Program-made: the position numbers and the translations under genes
DNA from: an uncultured bacterium
Lineage (GTDB): Bacteria; Bacillota; Clostridia; Lachnospirales; Lachnospiraceae
NCBI GenBank assembly: GCA_947073545.1
Contig: CAMTMP010000011.1
Span: forward strand, 47,468 to 111,467
DNA: 64,000 nt
Reading direction: 5' to 3'
The notes under the pieces: generated by a model
Told to the model about the DNA's origin: nothing
The model's database searches: none
The model's input: the letters and a program-made list of their open reading frames with translations, nothing else
In this document: one piece after another, positions 44,021-52,576 of the stretch
How the letters are laid out: every line of letters starts with the position of its first letter
How positions within the stretch are numbered: the first letter of the stretch is position 1

Positions 44021-45931
44021 TTATACCGACAGCTCCTTTCGCTGCCTCTTATTTTCATACATCTTCTCATCCGCTTCTTTCATCTGTTTTTCGTAATCTG
44101 CTGACTGCCCGGTCAGGCTGTAGCCGTAAGAGAACCGGAGCGGAACCCGCACCTGCCCGCCTAAATCCGCAAAACTGCGGTTTTCGAGATCCGCCAGAAG
44201 GGCAATGGTGTCAGTCAATTCCTGTTCGCTGTCGTAATCGTATAAGAATAGTACAAACTCGTCGCCGCCGAGCCTTGCGGAAACGCAGCCTTTCGTCCCG
44301 AAATCCCGGAACAGTCCGGCGATTTCCTTTAGATAGATGTCTCCGGCATCGTGGCCGTAGGTGTCGTTGACCACTTTCAGATTATCCGCGTCGATCATGA
44401 CGACCGCGCTGCAGCCGGGCGCGTTTGGCCCGCCAAACAGGGCGGACAGCCGGTTTTCCAGACCGCGGCGGTTGTACAGTCCGGTCAGCGGATCGTAGTC
44501 GCGTTCCGCTTCTATTTTTTTGCGCTTTTCGATTTCGTCGGTCACGTCGATAATGACACCGAAGATATCGTCGTTTTCACTGATCTCCTCCAATTTTACA
44601 TAGCGGTTCCGGCAGGAAAATACGCAGGTTTCATCGTCAACGGGATTTTTGCGCAGATCGGCAATAAATTCCCGGAAAGCCCTGTAATCCGCAGAGAGAC
44701 GTTCGGCATCCTGTTCTTCCAGAGCGAGGATTCGGGGAACATGTTCCGTGATGCGGACCCTTTTCATATGCCGGTTATATTCGTACACCCCGATGTACAT
44801 ATTGGTTTTGTCAAGGACATAGGACATCTTACGGCTGCTGTCCAGAATGCTCCTTTTCATTCGGTTGATATAACGGCTCAGCTGCGCCAGTTCAACGCTG
44901 CTTTCGATGTTTACGGTCTCATCCAGATTTCCCTGTGCAATGCTGTAGAGCTTTTCGTTTATGCTTTGTATGCCTTCCACCACATAGCGGTTCATGTAAC
45001 GAGTGGCCACACAGGACAAAATCATCGCGATGATAATCAGGCAGGCGGCAAGGGCAGTTGTTGTGGACGGAATACGCCGGTATAGATCCTGACAGGAGAG
45101 GATGCGCCCGATATAATTTTCACCGATCTCCATAAACACGCAGTAGGAGCGTTCACCGTTCACATTTGCATGGAACCCCTTTTCATGGGCGGCGACTTCG
45201 GAAAGGCCCAATCCGATATCCGAAAGATCTTTTCCGACGCAGGATAAATCGGTGGAGCCGACGATGGTTCCGCTGTATTTGCGGACAGCGTAATAGTTGG
45301 CGTCCTGGTTGACGCGGAACAGGGAAAAGATATAGGAGAGTTCGTTTTTCTCGGTCGCTTTCAGGACGTTGACCGGCTCCATGCCGACCTGAACGATAAA
45401 GGCGCCGTTTTTGCTCCAGAGCGCAGAGTACTGCATCAGTTTCGCCTCCGCCGTGTTGGGCGTGATATCTTGAACGAGGCGCAGGGATTTATCCGTGAGC
45501 ATAGGCTTGAAAAAGCGCATCTGATCGCCGGAATCAAAGGTAAAATCGTAATATTCAGGGTGGGTTCCGGCGTAAATACGGCCGGTGGTATCGAAGATAT
45601 GGATTTCATCTACTTCCATGAGAACGGCGATTTCCTTGAGAGCCGCCACATTGGTTAAGACGGAAGGAGTGTTTTCAATCATGTTGGCGATTGCCTCTGC
45701 GTTGTGCAGACAGGTCTGCCGATAGTTCTCTCTGGTTTCGGTCAGCTCTTCCTGATTCTTTTCCAAAACCTGCTCGATCTGGAAAAAGGTCTGCGTGGCG
45801 GTCTCATAGGCCTGGCCCTGTTCGTTGACGATCTGGATGTAAATGATGAGAGTCAGAAGAACGATTACCAGAAAAAGTGTGGCAGAGCGCATATAGCGGC
45901 TGATTATATTTTTAAGAGTACGAGTCTGCAT
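44021..45931 (-). CDS. Membrane diguanylate cyclase (sensor-HAMP-PAS-GGDEF)
   Basis: This 636-residue protein has a membrane helix at about 16-36, an extracellular Cache-like sensor (about 40-280), a second helix (about 285-303), HAMP, a PAS-like region (about 365-470) and a C-terminal GGDEF domain (about 475-636). The GGDEF core starts ERDYDPLTGLYNRRGLENRL. The active-site motif RLGGDEFVLFLY is intact, so cyclic di-GMP synthesis from GTP is expected. The RxxD inhibitory site five residues upstream is replaced (TKGC), suggesting no product inhibition at that site. It converges on the sortase gene. It could supply the second messenger removed by the HD-GYP proteins at 52577 and 55639. Confidence 0.92.
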   Translation of the reverse strand: MQTRTLKNIISRYMRSATLFLVIVLLTLIIYIQIVNEQGQAYETATQTFFQIEQVLEKNQEELTETRENYRQTCLHNAEAIANMIENTPSVLTNVAALKEIAVLMEVDEIHIFDTTGRIYAGTHPEYYDFTFDSGDQMRFFKPMLTDKSLRLVQDITPNTAEAKLMQYSALWSKNGAFIVQVGMEPVNVLKATEKNELSYIFSLFRVNQDANYYAVRKYSGTIVGSTDLSCVGKDLSDIGLGLSEVAAHEKGFHANVNGERSYCVFMEIGENYIGRILSCQDLYRRIPSTTTALAACLIIIAMILSCVATRYMNRYVVEGIQSINEKLYSIAQGNLDETVNIESSVELAQLSRYINRMKRSILDSSRKMSYVLDKTNMYIGVYEYNRHMKRVRITEHVPRILALEEQDAERLSADYRAFREFIADLRKNPVDDETCVFSCRNRYVKLEEISENDDIFGVIIDVTDEIEKRKKIEAERDYDPLTGLYNRRGLENRLSALFGGPNAPGCSAVVMIDADNLKVVNDTYGHDAGDIYLKEIAGLFRDFGTKGCVSARLGGDEFVLFLYDYDSEQELTDTIALLADLENRSFADLGGQVRVPLRFSYGYSLTGQSADYEKQMKEADEKMYENKRQRKELSV

Positions 45932-46165
45932 GGATTTCTCCTTTGCTGTGTGGCAGTGGAAACAAGGTTTACATAATGAATAACGGTATATGGTTAAATC
46001 TTACATAAGATACTATATATCATAAGGGAGTGTCAAGGTAAAAGGATAGAATGCAGAAAATACGGTATAAATTGCGAAGAAAAAGAAAGAGGGACTTGTC
46101 ATGATCGGAGAGTCGGTGATAGACTGATAAGTGAGAATCCGGAAATTACGGCAGGGATAAGAGAC

Positions 46166-47152
46166 ATGGCAAGTATCAAGGATGTGGCGAAGGAAGCCGG
46201 AGTCGGAGTCGGGACAGTGTCCCGGGCGATCAACAATACCGGCTATGTTTCGCCTGAGACAAAAAAGAAAATAGATAAGGCGGTACAGAAGCTAAATTAT
46301 ACGCCGAATGAGCTGGCGCGGAATCTCTTTCGCAACAGAAGCGGCATTGTGGGGGTGATTGTGCCTGATCTGGATCATCCCTTTTTTTCCTGCCTGGTCA
46401 AAAACATAGAGATGGCGTTGTACAGACAGGGCTATAAGACGATGGTCTGCAACGCGGTGGGCGTCAGCGACAGGGAGCGGGAATATCTGGACATGCTGGA
46501 GCGCAATATTGTGGACGGGATTATCACTGGCTCGCATTGTCTTGACGGTGAGGAATATCTGCGGCATGAGAAGCCCATCGTATCCATTGACCGTGATTTT
46601 GGGCCGAAGATACCGATTGTGGGGAGCGATCATGCCATGGGGGGAAGAATGGCGGCGGAACTGATGATTCGCGACGGACGAAGCGACGTCATACAGATTG
46701 CCGGCGTGTCTCCGCATATTCTGGCAAATGAGAGACATACGGCATTTCAGAGGACGCTGGAGGAACATGGGGTGAAAGTAAGGACAGTGTCTATGGACTG
46801 GAATGTCTTTGGCTGGGAGGCTTTTTGTGAAGCGGCCGGCAGACTGATGGATGAATACCCGGATGTTGACGGAATATTTTCCGGGGATTTGGGCGTTGCC
46901 GCCTGTTTGAATATAGTCAGAAAAAGGGGGATTTGTATTCCCGAAGATATCAGTCTGATCGGATTCGACGCCACAAGCGTGACGCAGATGGTATATCCGC
47001 AGATCACTGCGATCCGGCAGAACACGCCGCTGTTGGCGGAAGTGTCTGTGGGCACGCTGCTCGACCAGATTGAACAGAGACGGGACATTCTTCACAGACA
47101 AATTCTGAATGTGGAGATCTGCCGCGGGGGAACGACAAAGTGTGCGGACTGA
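46166..47152 (+). CDS. LacI family transcriptional regulator
   Basis: This 328-residue repressor has an N-terminal helix-turn-helix (SIKDVAKEAGVGVGTVSRAI, then NYTPNELARNL hinge) and a periplasmic-binding-like sugar domain (about 60-325). The pattern GIVGVIVPDLDHPFFSCLV and a late ISLIGFDATSVTQMVYPQIT are typical. It lies directly upstream of the GH32/ABC operon, whose promoter region contains two LacI-type operators (47328 and 47407), so it most likely represses that operon until a fructoside inducer is bound. A terminator follows at 47215. Confidence 0.92.
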   Translation: MASIKDVAKEAGVGVGTVSRAINNTGYVSPETKKKIDKAVQKLNYTPNELARNLFRNRSGIVGVIVPDLDHPFFSCLVKNIEMALYRQGYKTMVCNAVGVSDREREYLDMLERNIVDGIITGSHCLDGEEYLRHEKPIVSIDRDFGPKIPIVGSDHAMGGRMAAELMIRDGRSDVIQIAGVSPHILANERHTAFQRTLEEHGVKVRTVSMDWNVFGWEAFCEAAGRLMDEYPDVDGIFSGDLGVAACLNIVRKRGICIPEDISLIGFDATSVTQMVYPQITAIRQNTPLLAEVSVGTLLDQIEQRRDILHRQILNVEICRGGTTKCAD

Positions 47153-47214
47153 CGGTGCCGTTTGGATGTAACATGGGGGAGGAACCGCCGGAATCGTGTG
47201 TCAATTAAGATAGG

Positions 47215-47260
47215 AAAGCAGGGATTGTGCAGTGTGTACAAAAACATCCCCTGCTTTTTT
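47215..47260 (+). terminator. Terminator of the LacI regulator gene
   Basis: AAAGCAGGGAT (47215-47225) pairs with ATCCCCTGCTTT (one bulge) and is followed by a T-run ending at 47260. Confidence 0.8.
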
Positions 47261-47290
47261 GTGTATAGGGTAAAAAATGAAGTATAATGA

Positions 47291-47319
47291 TTGACAAAAG
47301 GATGCAGGAGAAATATAAT
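47291..47319 (+). promoter_or_regulatory. Consensus promoter of the fructoside operon
   Basis: TTGACA (47291-47296) and TATAAT (47314-47319) match consensus exactly with 17-bp spacing. The first operator begins nine bases after the -10 box, over the expected transcription start. Confidence 0.85.
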
Positions 47320-47327
47320 CATAAATA

Positions 47328-47341
47328 TGGAACGGGTTCCA
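47328..47341. promoter_or_regulatory. LacI-type operator O1
   Basis: TGGAACGGGTTCCA is a near-perfect palindrome (TGGAAC-GG-GTTCCA) of the LacI/GalR type placed at the transcription start. Confidence 0.7.
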
Positions 47342-47406
47342 CCAAGAGGAAGAAATATAATAGATAAAAATGAAAAAAATACTATATAATAACGGGATAG
47401 AACGCA

Positions 47407-47420
47407 TGGAAACGGTTCTA
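47407..47420. promoter_or_regulatory. LacI-type operator O2
   Basis: TGGAAACGGTTCTA matches O1 with few changes and lies 79 bp downstream, centre to centre, in the leader. Looping or roadblock repression is possible. Confidence 0.6.
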
Positions 47421-47479
47421 TAAAATGGGAGAACGGAAAAAGGTGCCAATCTTAAGGGACGGATCGGAAAGGAGGAGAA

Positions 47480-49159
47480 ATGAAAAAAGTAAATTCTACG
47501 AAATATACCTGTCTGGAGATATTTGCGAGGCAGACGGCTGACGGAGGCAGAGTCCGTGTTCTGTCCGGGAATGCAGACGGATCCCGGACGATCACGGAAA
47601 AACCGGCGGGCAAAAATTACTATGCATGGCTGAAAATTCCATTGCAGGAAAATACGGATTATGAAATCTGCAGCGAGGACTGCGAGGTGTCGCTTAGCTA
47701 CTTAAGCGGCAGTGAGGACCTACTGGAGACGGGGGTGCGCTTCCTGGAGAAGGATCAGGCGGACGGCAGCTTCTACGCAGCCGATCAGGCGGCATGGTAT
47801 GACGGGCCGACCCGTGAAACCTATCACTTTTCTCCGTGGAAAAACTGGATCAACGATCCAAACGGCCTTTGTTGGTTCCGGGGATATTACCATATGTTCT
47901 ACCAGTGTAACCCCCACGGCCAGCAGTGGTCCGACATGTACTGGGGCCACACGGTCAGCCGGGATCTGGTGCACTGGACGCACCTCCCCATCGCGCTAGC
48001 CCCGCAGGAAGAAATTTTGGAAAATCAGGGGAAAGTAAAGGGCGGCGCCTTTTCCGGATGTGCGGTCGCCTCCGATGAGGAGGCAGCCTTCTACCTGACC
48101 AGACACAAGGGTCCCATGGAGGACGGTGAGGATACCGTGGAACGGCAGTGGATGATGCGAAGCCGTGATATGATCCGCTTTTCCGAGGAAACGTGCGTGA
48201 TCGGACGGCCGCCGGAAGGGGCATCCTTCGATTTCAGAGACCCCAAAGTGCTGCGGGTCAAAGACCGCTGGTATATGGTGCTTGGAAGCGCCATGGCAGG
48301 GCAGGGCGCAATCCTTTTGTATGAGTCCGCGGACGGAGAAAAGTGGAAGTACGCGCATCCGCTGCTTGTGGAGGAACGGGAGAAGATCCGCTGCTTTGAG
48401 TGTCCTGACTTTATGGAACTGGACGGAAAATATGTGGCTGTAGGCGCATGGATGGAGCACCGCGATGCATGTGGCAGATACCAGATGTGCAGATATTACA
48501 TAGGAACCTTTCAGGACGGGGAATTTGCGGTGGAAAACGACGGCTGGTTTGACTTTGGAAGCAACTGTTATGCGATGCAGAGTTTTGCGCATCAGGGCAG
48601 GCGGATCAGCATTGGCTGGATTTCCGATTTTTATGAGGAACACGTGCCTTGTGAGAATGGGGCATACGGCAGCATGACCATACCGAGAGAACTTCATGTC
48701 AGGGACGGAAAGCTGTATATGATGCCGGTGCGGGAAATCCGGATGCTTAAGGGGAAGATGCTCTATGAGGGAAAAGGAGAGAACATCAGCCTTTCCGGAA
48801 TCGAAGGCAACGCGTACAGGGCCAGAATCGGGTTTTCTCAGAACACGTTCTTTTCCATCCTGCTCGGAGCGGACGGGGAAAAGTCCATTTCTCTCGTAAA
48901 CGATGAAGAGGGGCTGCGTATTGTGACCAAAGGAGTCAAAAGCGAGGGCATCCGTTTTAAAGCGGATGTTTCACAAGTCAGAGACTTGGAAATTTATGTG
49001 GACAGACGGGTGGCGGAAGTCTATGTAAACGGAGGAGAGGCTGTGGGAACGAAGGTGTTTTATAGCAGTTCCGCGGAGGGGTGTTTTGCGCTTGCGGCCG
49101 AAACGCCGGAAAACGTTGTGCGGGCGGAAGTGGTCGGCATGAAGTCCATCTGGATATAG
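47480..49159 (+). CDS. Glycoside hydrolase family 32 enzyme (fructosidase / sucrose-6-phosphate hydrolase-like)
   Basis: This 559-residue enzyme cleaves beta-fructosyl bonds in sucrose, fructo-oligosaccharides or inulin. After an atypical N-terminal segment of about 110 residues comes the five-bladed propeller. The nucleophile is Asp126 in WINDPNGL, Asp254 lies in FRDPKVL, and the acid/base Glu307 lies in CFECPDFMEL. A C-terminal beta-sandwich (about 430-559) ends the protein. There is no signal peptide, so it acts on imported sugar. It heads the operon controlled by the LacI regulator and precedes a sugar ABC importer rather than a PTS, which argues for unphosphorylated oligosaccharides as substrate. 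Confidence 0.92.
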   Translation: MKKVNSTKYTCLEIFARQTADGGRVRVLSGNADGSRTITEKPAGKNYYAWLKIPLQENTDYEICSEDCEVSLSYLSGSEDLLETGVRFLEKDQADGSFYAADQAAWYDGPTRETYHFSPWKNWINDPNGLCWFRGYYHMFYQCNPHGQQWSDMYWGHTVSRDLVHWTHLPIALAPQEEILENQGKVKGGAFSGCAVASDEEAAFYLTRHKGPMEDGEDTVERQWMMRSRDMIRFSEETCVIGRPPEGASFDFRDPKVLRVKDRWYMVLGSAMAGQGAILLYESADGEKWKYAHPLLVEEREKIRCFECPDFMELDGKYVAVGAWMEHRDACGRYQMCRYYIGTFQDGEFAVENDGWFDFGSNCYAMQSFAHQGRRISIGWISDFYEEHVPCENGAYGSMTIPRELHVRDGKLYMMPVREIRMLKGKMLYEGKGENISLSGIEGNAYRARIGFSQNTFFSILLGADGEKSISLVNDEEGLRIVTKGVKSEGIRFKADVSQVRDLEIYVDRRVAEVYVNGGEAVGTKVFYSSSAEGCFALAAETPENVVRAEVVGMKSIWI

Positions 49160-49197
49160 AAAAGCGGTGTGAGACAGAGAAGAAAGGAGCGGTCAAA

Positions 49198-50487
49198 ATG
49201 AGGAAAAGAGTGACAGGGTTTGTGCTTGCGGCCATGACGGTCGTCTGCATGTGTGCGGGGTGCGGGCAGACGAAGGAGAGGGTTAATGAGGCGGGAGAGT
49301 CGGTTATCACGGTATGGAGCCCCACGGATGAGCCTGCCATCGAAGAGTGGTGGGTGGAAAAAATAGAAGCGTTCAATCAGGCGCATAAGGGTAAGATTCA
49401 TCTGCGCAGAGAGGCCATTGTGCGGGCGGATTCCTACGCCTACGAGGATAAGATCAATGCGGCGATCACCTCCAACGACCTGCCGGACATTCTCTTCGTG
49501 GACGGCCCCACAGTGTCTGTCTATGCGGCGAATGAGATTACCCTGCCGCTGGACGATCTTTTTACGGAGGCGGAATGGGAAGATTTTCTGGATTCCTCCA
49601 AACAACAGAATACATATGACGGGAAAATTTATGCGGTGGGAGCGACGGAAAGCTCGGTAGCCCTGTTCTATAATGCGGATATGCTGGCGGAAGCCGGTAT
49701 ACGCATACCGCAGTCGAAGGAGGAGGCATGGACTTGGACAGAGTTTTATGAGGCGGCGAAAAAGCTGACGAAGGACGGCGTGGTCGGCACGAACATCATT
49801 ATGGACAAGGGAGAGGGACTGCCCTATGTTCTGGAGCAGTTCTGGATATCTAACGGCACCGATCTGGTGAGCGCGGACGGCAGTCAGGCCGAAGGGTATA
49901 TCAACAGCCCGGAGGGCATAGAGGCGGCGGAGTTTTTGAACAGTCTGATTCAGGGCGGCTACGCCAATATCGACCCGATCCAGAAGGAGTTTCACAATGA
50001 GAGGGCGGCCACAATGCTGGGCGGCTCATGGGAGGTGGCGACGCTTGAGAACGATTATCCCGATTTAAACTGGGGCATCACATATTTCCCGGTGGCGGAT
50101 AACGGGATTCCTTCTTCCCCCACAGGGGACTGGGTGGCCTCCGTGACGAAAAACACGCAGGATATGGAGGCAGCCAGAGAGGTGCTGCGGTTTCTCTTTT
50201 CCGAGGAGAATGTGACCACATATGCGAAGGCGATCTCGAAACCGCCCACACGCATCTCAAGCTATGACGTGCTGACGGAGTACAATGAGTACCCGCGCTC
50301 CCTGATCAAAGAACAGCTCATGGAGACCGGGCACCCGAGACCGAGAACGCCTTCCTATAGCGTGCTGTCGGCGGAGTTTTCGGAGGCAATGTTAAATATC
50401 TTTACAGGCGTCGACGCAAAGGAAGCGCTGGATGCGGCGGCGGCAGCCACGGATAAGGATTACAACAAATATTATGCGCAGGAGTAA
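49198..50487 (+). CDS. Sugar ABC transporter substrate-binding lipoprotein
   Basis: This 429-residue family 1 extracellular binding protein has a signal peptide (about 1-20) with the lipobox at MCAGCGQ, so the last Cys of that run is lipidated. The mature part has VITVWSPTDEP, NDLPDILFVDGPTV and a later AATMLGGSWEVATLEND, typical of MalE-like proteins that bind oligosaccharides. ATG 49198 follows AAAGGAGC. It lies 38 bp after the GH32 gene and 30 bp before the first permease. A fructo-oligosaccharide or sucrose ligand is inferred from the operon. Confidence 0.92.
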   Translation: MRKRVTGFVLAAMTVVCMCAGCGQTKERVNEAGESVITVWSPTDEPAIEEWWVEKIEAFNQAHKGKIHLRREAIVRADSYAYEDKINAAITSNDLPDILFVDGPTVSVYAANEITLPLDDLFTEAEWEDFLDSSKQQNTYDGKIYAVGATESSVALFYNADMLAEAGIRIPQSKEEAWTWTEFYEAAKKLTKDGVVGTNIIMDKGEGLPYVLEQFWISNGTDLVSADGSQAEGYINSPEGIEAAEFLNSLIQGGYANIDPIQKEFHNERAATMLGGSWEVATLENDYPDLNWGITYFPVADNGIPSSPTGDWVASVTKNTQDMEAAREVLRFLFSEENVTTYAKAISKPPTRISSYDVLTEYNEYPRSLIKEQLMETGHPRPRTPSYSVLSAEFSEAMLNIFTGVDAKEALDAAAAATDKDYNKYYAQE

Positions 50488-50517
50488 GGGCGCGGAAGGA
50501 AAACAAGGAGGGTTATC

Positions 50518-51399
50518 ATGCAAGTATCGGTTGATAAAAAAAGTGAGAGAAAAGCGGCATATCTCTTTATCATTCCTGCGGTCGTTCTGCTGGCGGCGTT
50601 TCTGCTCTACCCGGCGCTGCAGACTGTCAGATATGCTTTTACGGACTATAACATTATGCGTCCCGACAGGATCAAATTCTGCGGACTGAATAATTTCATC
50701 GAGTTGTTTCAGGATAAAGATTTCTGGATTGCGGTGAAGAATACGCTGCATTTCACGGTATTGGTTGTGCCCTTTCAGACGGCTCTTGCACTGGCTCTGG
50801 CGCTTTTGATCTCCTCGAGGCGAAAAGGCGTTTCCATCTTCCGGGCCGCCTATTTCAGCCCGCAGGTCACCTCCATGGTTGTGGTGGCAATCCTCTGGAC
50901 GGTTCTGTACAACTCCAATCCAAGCAGCGGCCTGCTGAACGCACTGCTGGTAAATCTGGGAATGGAGCCGTGCGGGTTCCTGAACGATCCGAAGACGGCG
51001 ATGAACTCCATCACCTTCATGTCGGCGTGGCAGGGCGCGGGATACCAGATGATGATATTCCTCGCGGGACTGCAGGGCATTCCGAAGGATCAGTACGAGG
51101 CGGCCTCCATCGACGGCGCAGGAAAAATCAAAAGCTTCCTCTACGTGACGCTGCCGGGGCTTAAGAACGTGATTTCCTATGTCATTATGATTACGGTGAT
51201 TCAGGCGATGAAACTCTTTACGCAGCCCTATGTCATGACCAAAGGCGGCCCCCAGAACGCTACCAGAACGCTTGTGTACTATGTGTATGAGCAGGGCTTC
51301 CAGAAGCGGAACTTCGGTTATGCCTGCGCGGTGGCAGCGGTATTCTTCGTCATAGTCATTTCCCTGTCAATCGGGATGAAAAAGATTATCAAGGCGTAG
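50518..51399 (+). CDS. Sugar ABC transporter permease (MalF type)
   Basis: This 293-residue protein has six predicted membrane helices, the first at about 17-38 (AAYLFIIPAVVLLAAFLLYP). The cytoplasmic coupling loop is DQYEAASIDGAGKIKSFLYV, the EAA motif that docks on the ATPase. NNFIELFQDKDFWIAVKNTL is a family signature. AGGAGGG gives a strong ribosome site. Its TAG stop is also the first three bases of repeat B copy 3, which separates it from the second permease gene. Confidence 0.93.
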   Translation: MQVSVDKKSERKAAYLFIIPAVVLLAAFLLYPALQTVRYAFTDYNIMRPDRIKFCGLNNFIELFQDKDFWIAVKNTLHFTVLVVPFQTALALALALLISSRRKGVSIFRAAYFSPQVTSMVVVAILWTVLYNSNPSSGLLNALLVNLGMEPCGFLNDPKTAMNSITFMSAWQGAGYQMMIFLAGLQGIPKDQYEAASIDGAGKIKSFLYVTLPGLKNVISYVIMITVIQAMKLFTQPYVMTKGGPQNATRTLVYYVYEQGFQKRNFGYACAVAAVFFVIVISLSIGMKKIIKA

Positions 51400-51494
51400 T
51401 GTGAGAAGTACTTCTAATCACTCGCAGCAAAAGCTGCTTCGCGAAGAAGTACTAAGTCTCACACAGGAGAATGCCCAAAATACGGGCATTCTCC
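51397..51494 (+). repeat. Intergenic repeat family B, copy 3 (inside the sugar operon)
   Basis: This 98-bp element begins TAGTGTGAGAAGTACTTC, has GCAGC/GCTGC inside, then AAGAAGTACTAAGTCTCACAC and GGAGAATGCCC/GGGCATTCTCC. Outer parts are nearly identical to copy 1. It uses the permease stop codon as its first bases and ends about 50 bp before the next gene. No T-run follows, so it need not stop transcription. Confidence 0.75.
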
Positions 51495-51544
51495 CCATGG
51501 ATATGGGCGTGCAGCCCTGTGAGAGGAAGGAAAGGAGCGTCATT

Positions 51545-52387
51545 ATGACACAGAAACAAAGAAAGCAGATGGGCAGTCTTGCCTTTTATATCGGAAATAC
51601 CATTATTGCGCTGATATTTGTCTCGCCGCTAATATGGATGATCTCGGCGTCGCTGAAGCCGGAGGCGGAAATTTTCAAAGGGCTTAATTCGATTTCGACG
51701 TTTATCCCGAAAGCCGCTTCGTTTGCTAATTATCAGGAAGTGTTCAGCCGGATCAATATGTGGAAATTTATCTTTAACAGCTTGTTTTATGTGATGGTTA
51801 TCATTGTTTTGGATCTGTTTGTCAATTCCCTGTGCGGCTATGCGCTGGCAAAGTTTGAGTTTAAAGGGAAAAATGCGCTGCTCACGCTGGTGATCAGTCT
51901 GATGGTATTTCCGGCGGAAGCGATCATGCTGCCCATGTACCGGGAGATGGCGGATCTGGGGTGGATCAACACCTGGGCGTCCCTGATTGTCCCCTTCGTG
52001 GCAAAATGTTTCAGTATTTACATGTTCAGACAGTTCTTTCTGGATATTCCCAATGACTTGCTGGAGGCGGCAAAGATCGACGGGTGCGGGCCGGTCAAAA
52101 CCTTTTTCCGGGTAGTCGTGCCGATTTCGGGAACTGTGTACGCGACCATCCTGATTTTGGATTTCGTGGCGCACTGGAATGATTTCATGTGGCCCCTGCT
52201 TGTCGTTACCGGGGAGGAGAAGAGAACGGTACAGCTTGCGATACAGACCTTTTTCGGCTCTAAGCCGATCAACTACGGTCCGATTATGGCGTCTCTGACC
52301 ATTTCGGCGATTCCGATGCTTCTTATGTTTGTGTTCTTACAGAAATATTATGTGGAAGGAATTGCGTCGACGGGCATTAAGGGGTAA
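51545..52387 (+). CDS. Sugar ABC transporter permease (MalG type)
   Basis: This 280-residue, six-helix protein is the second channel half. It shows SPLIWMISASLKPEAEIF after the first helix and the EAA loop DLLEAAKIDGCGPVKTFFRV. HWNDFMWPLLVVTGEEKRTV is typical of MalG-like subunits. ATG 51545 after AAAGGAGC is chosen; the open frame continues upstream through repeat B but without start signals. No ATPase gene follows. In Firmicutes such importers commonly share an MsmK-type ATPase encoded elsewhere. Confidence 0.92.
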   Translation: MTQKQRKQMGSLAFYIGNTIIALIFVSPLIWMISASLKPEAEIFKGLNSISTFIPKAASFANYQEVFSRINMWKFIFNSLFYVMVIIVLDLFVNSLCGYALAKFEFKGKNALLTLVISLMVFPAEAIMLPMYREMADLGWINTWASLIVPFVAKCFSIYMFRQFFLDIPNDLLEAAKIDGCGPVKTFFRVVVPISGTVYATILILDFVAHWNDFMWPLLVVTGEEKRTVQLAIQTFFGSKPINYGPIMASLTISAIPMLLMFVFLQKYYVEGIASTGIKG

Positions 52388-52420
52388 ATCCGCTCATAAA
52401 AATTTACCATATTTTTAATT

Positions 52421-52452
52421 CGGGAGTTTGGCTGGACGAAGCGAAACTCCCG
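52421..52452 (+). terminator. Hairpin at the end of the sugar operon
   Basis: CGGGAGTTT (52421-52429) pairs perfectly with AAACTCCCG (52444-52452). The next base starts the -35 box of the downstream promoter, so no T-run exists. A T-rich segment precedes it instead. Confidence 0.5.
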
Positions 52453-52481
52453 TTGACATTCCGCGCAAAAATATGTATAAT
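52453..52481 (+). promoter_or_regulatory. Consensus promoter of the signalling island
   Basis: TTGACA (52453-52458) and TATAAT (52476-52481) are exact consensus boxes with 17-bp spacing, about 95 bp before the REC-HD-GYP gene. Confidence 0.85.
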
Positions 52482-52576
52482 TTGTGTATTGTTACGTTGA
52501 TGTCATATATTACATAGAAAATCAGGGAAAAAGGAGGGAGAAGATCCGCCGTCAGCAGGCGGGTTGATCGGAGAAT

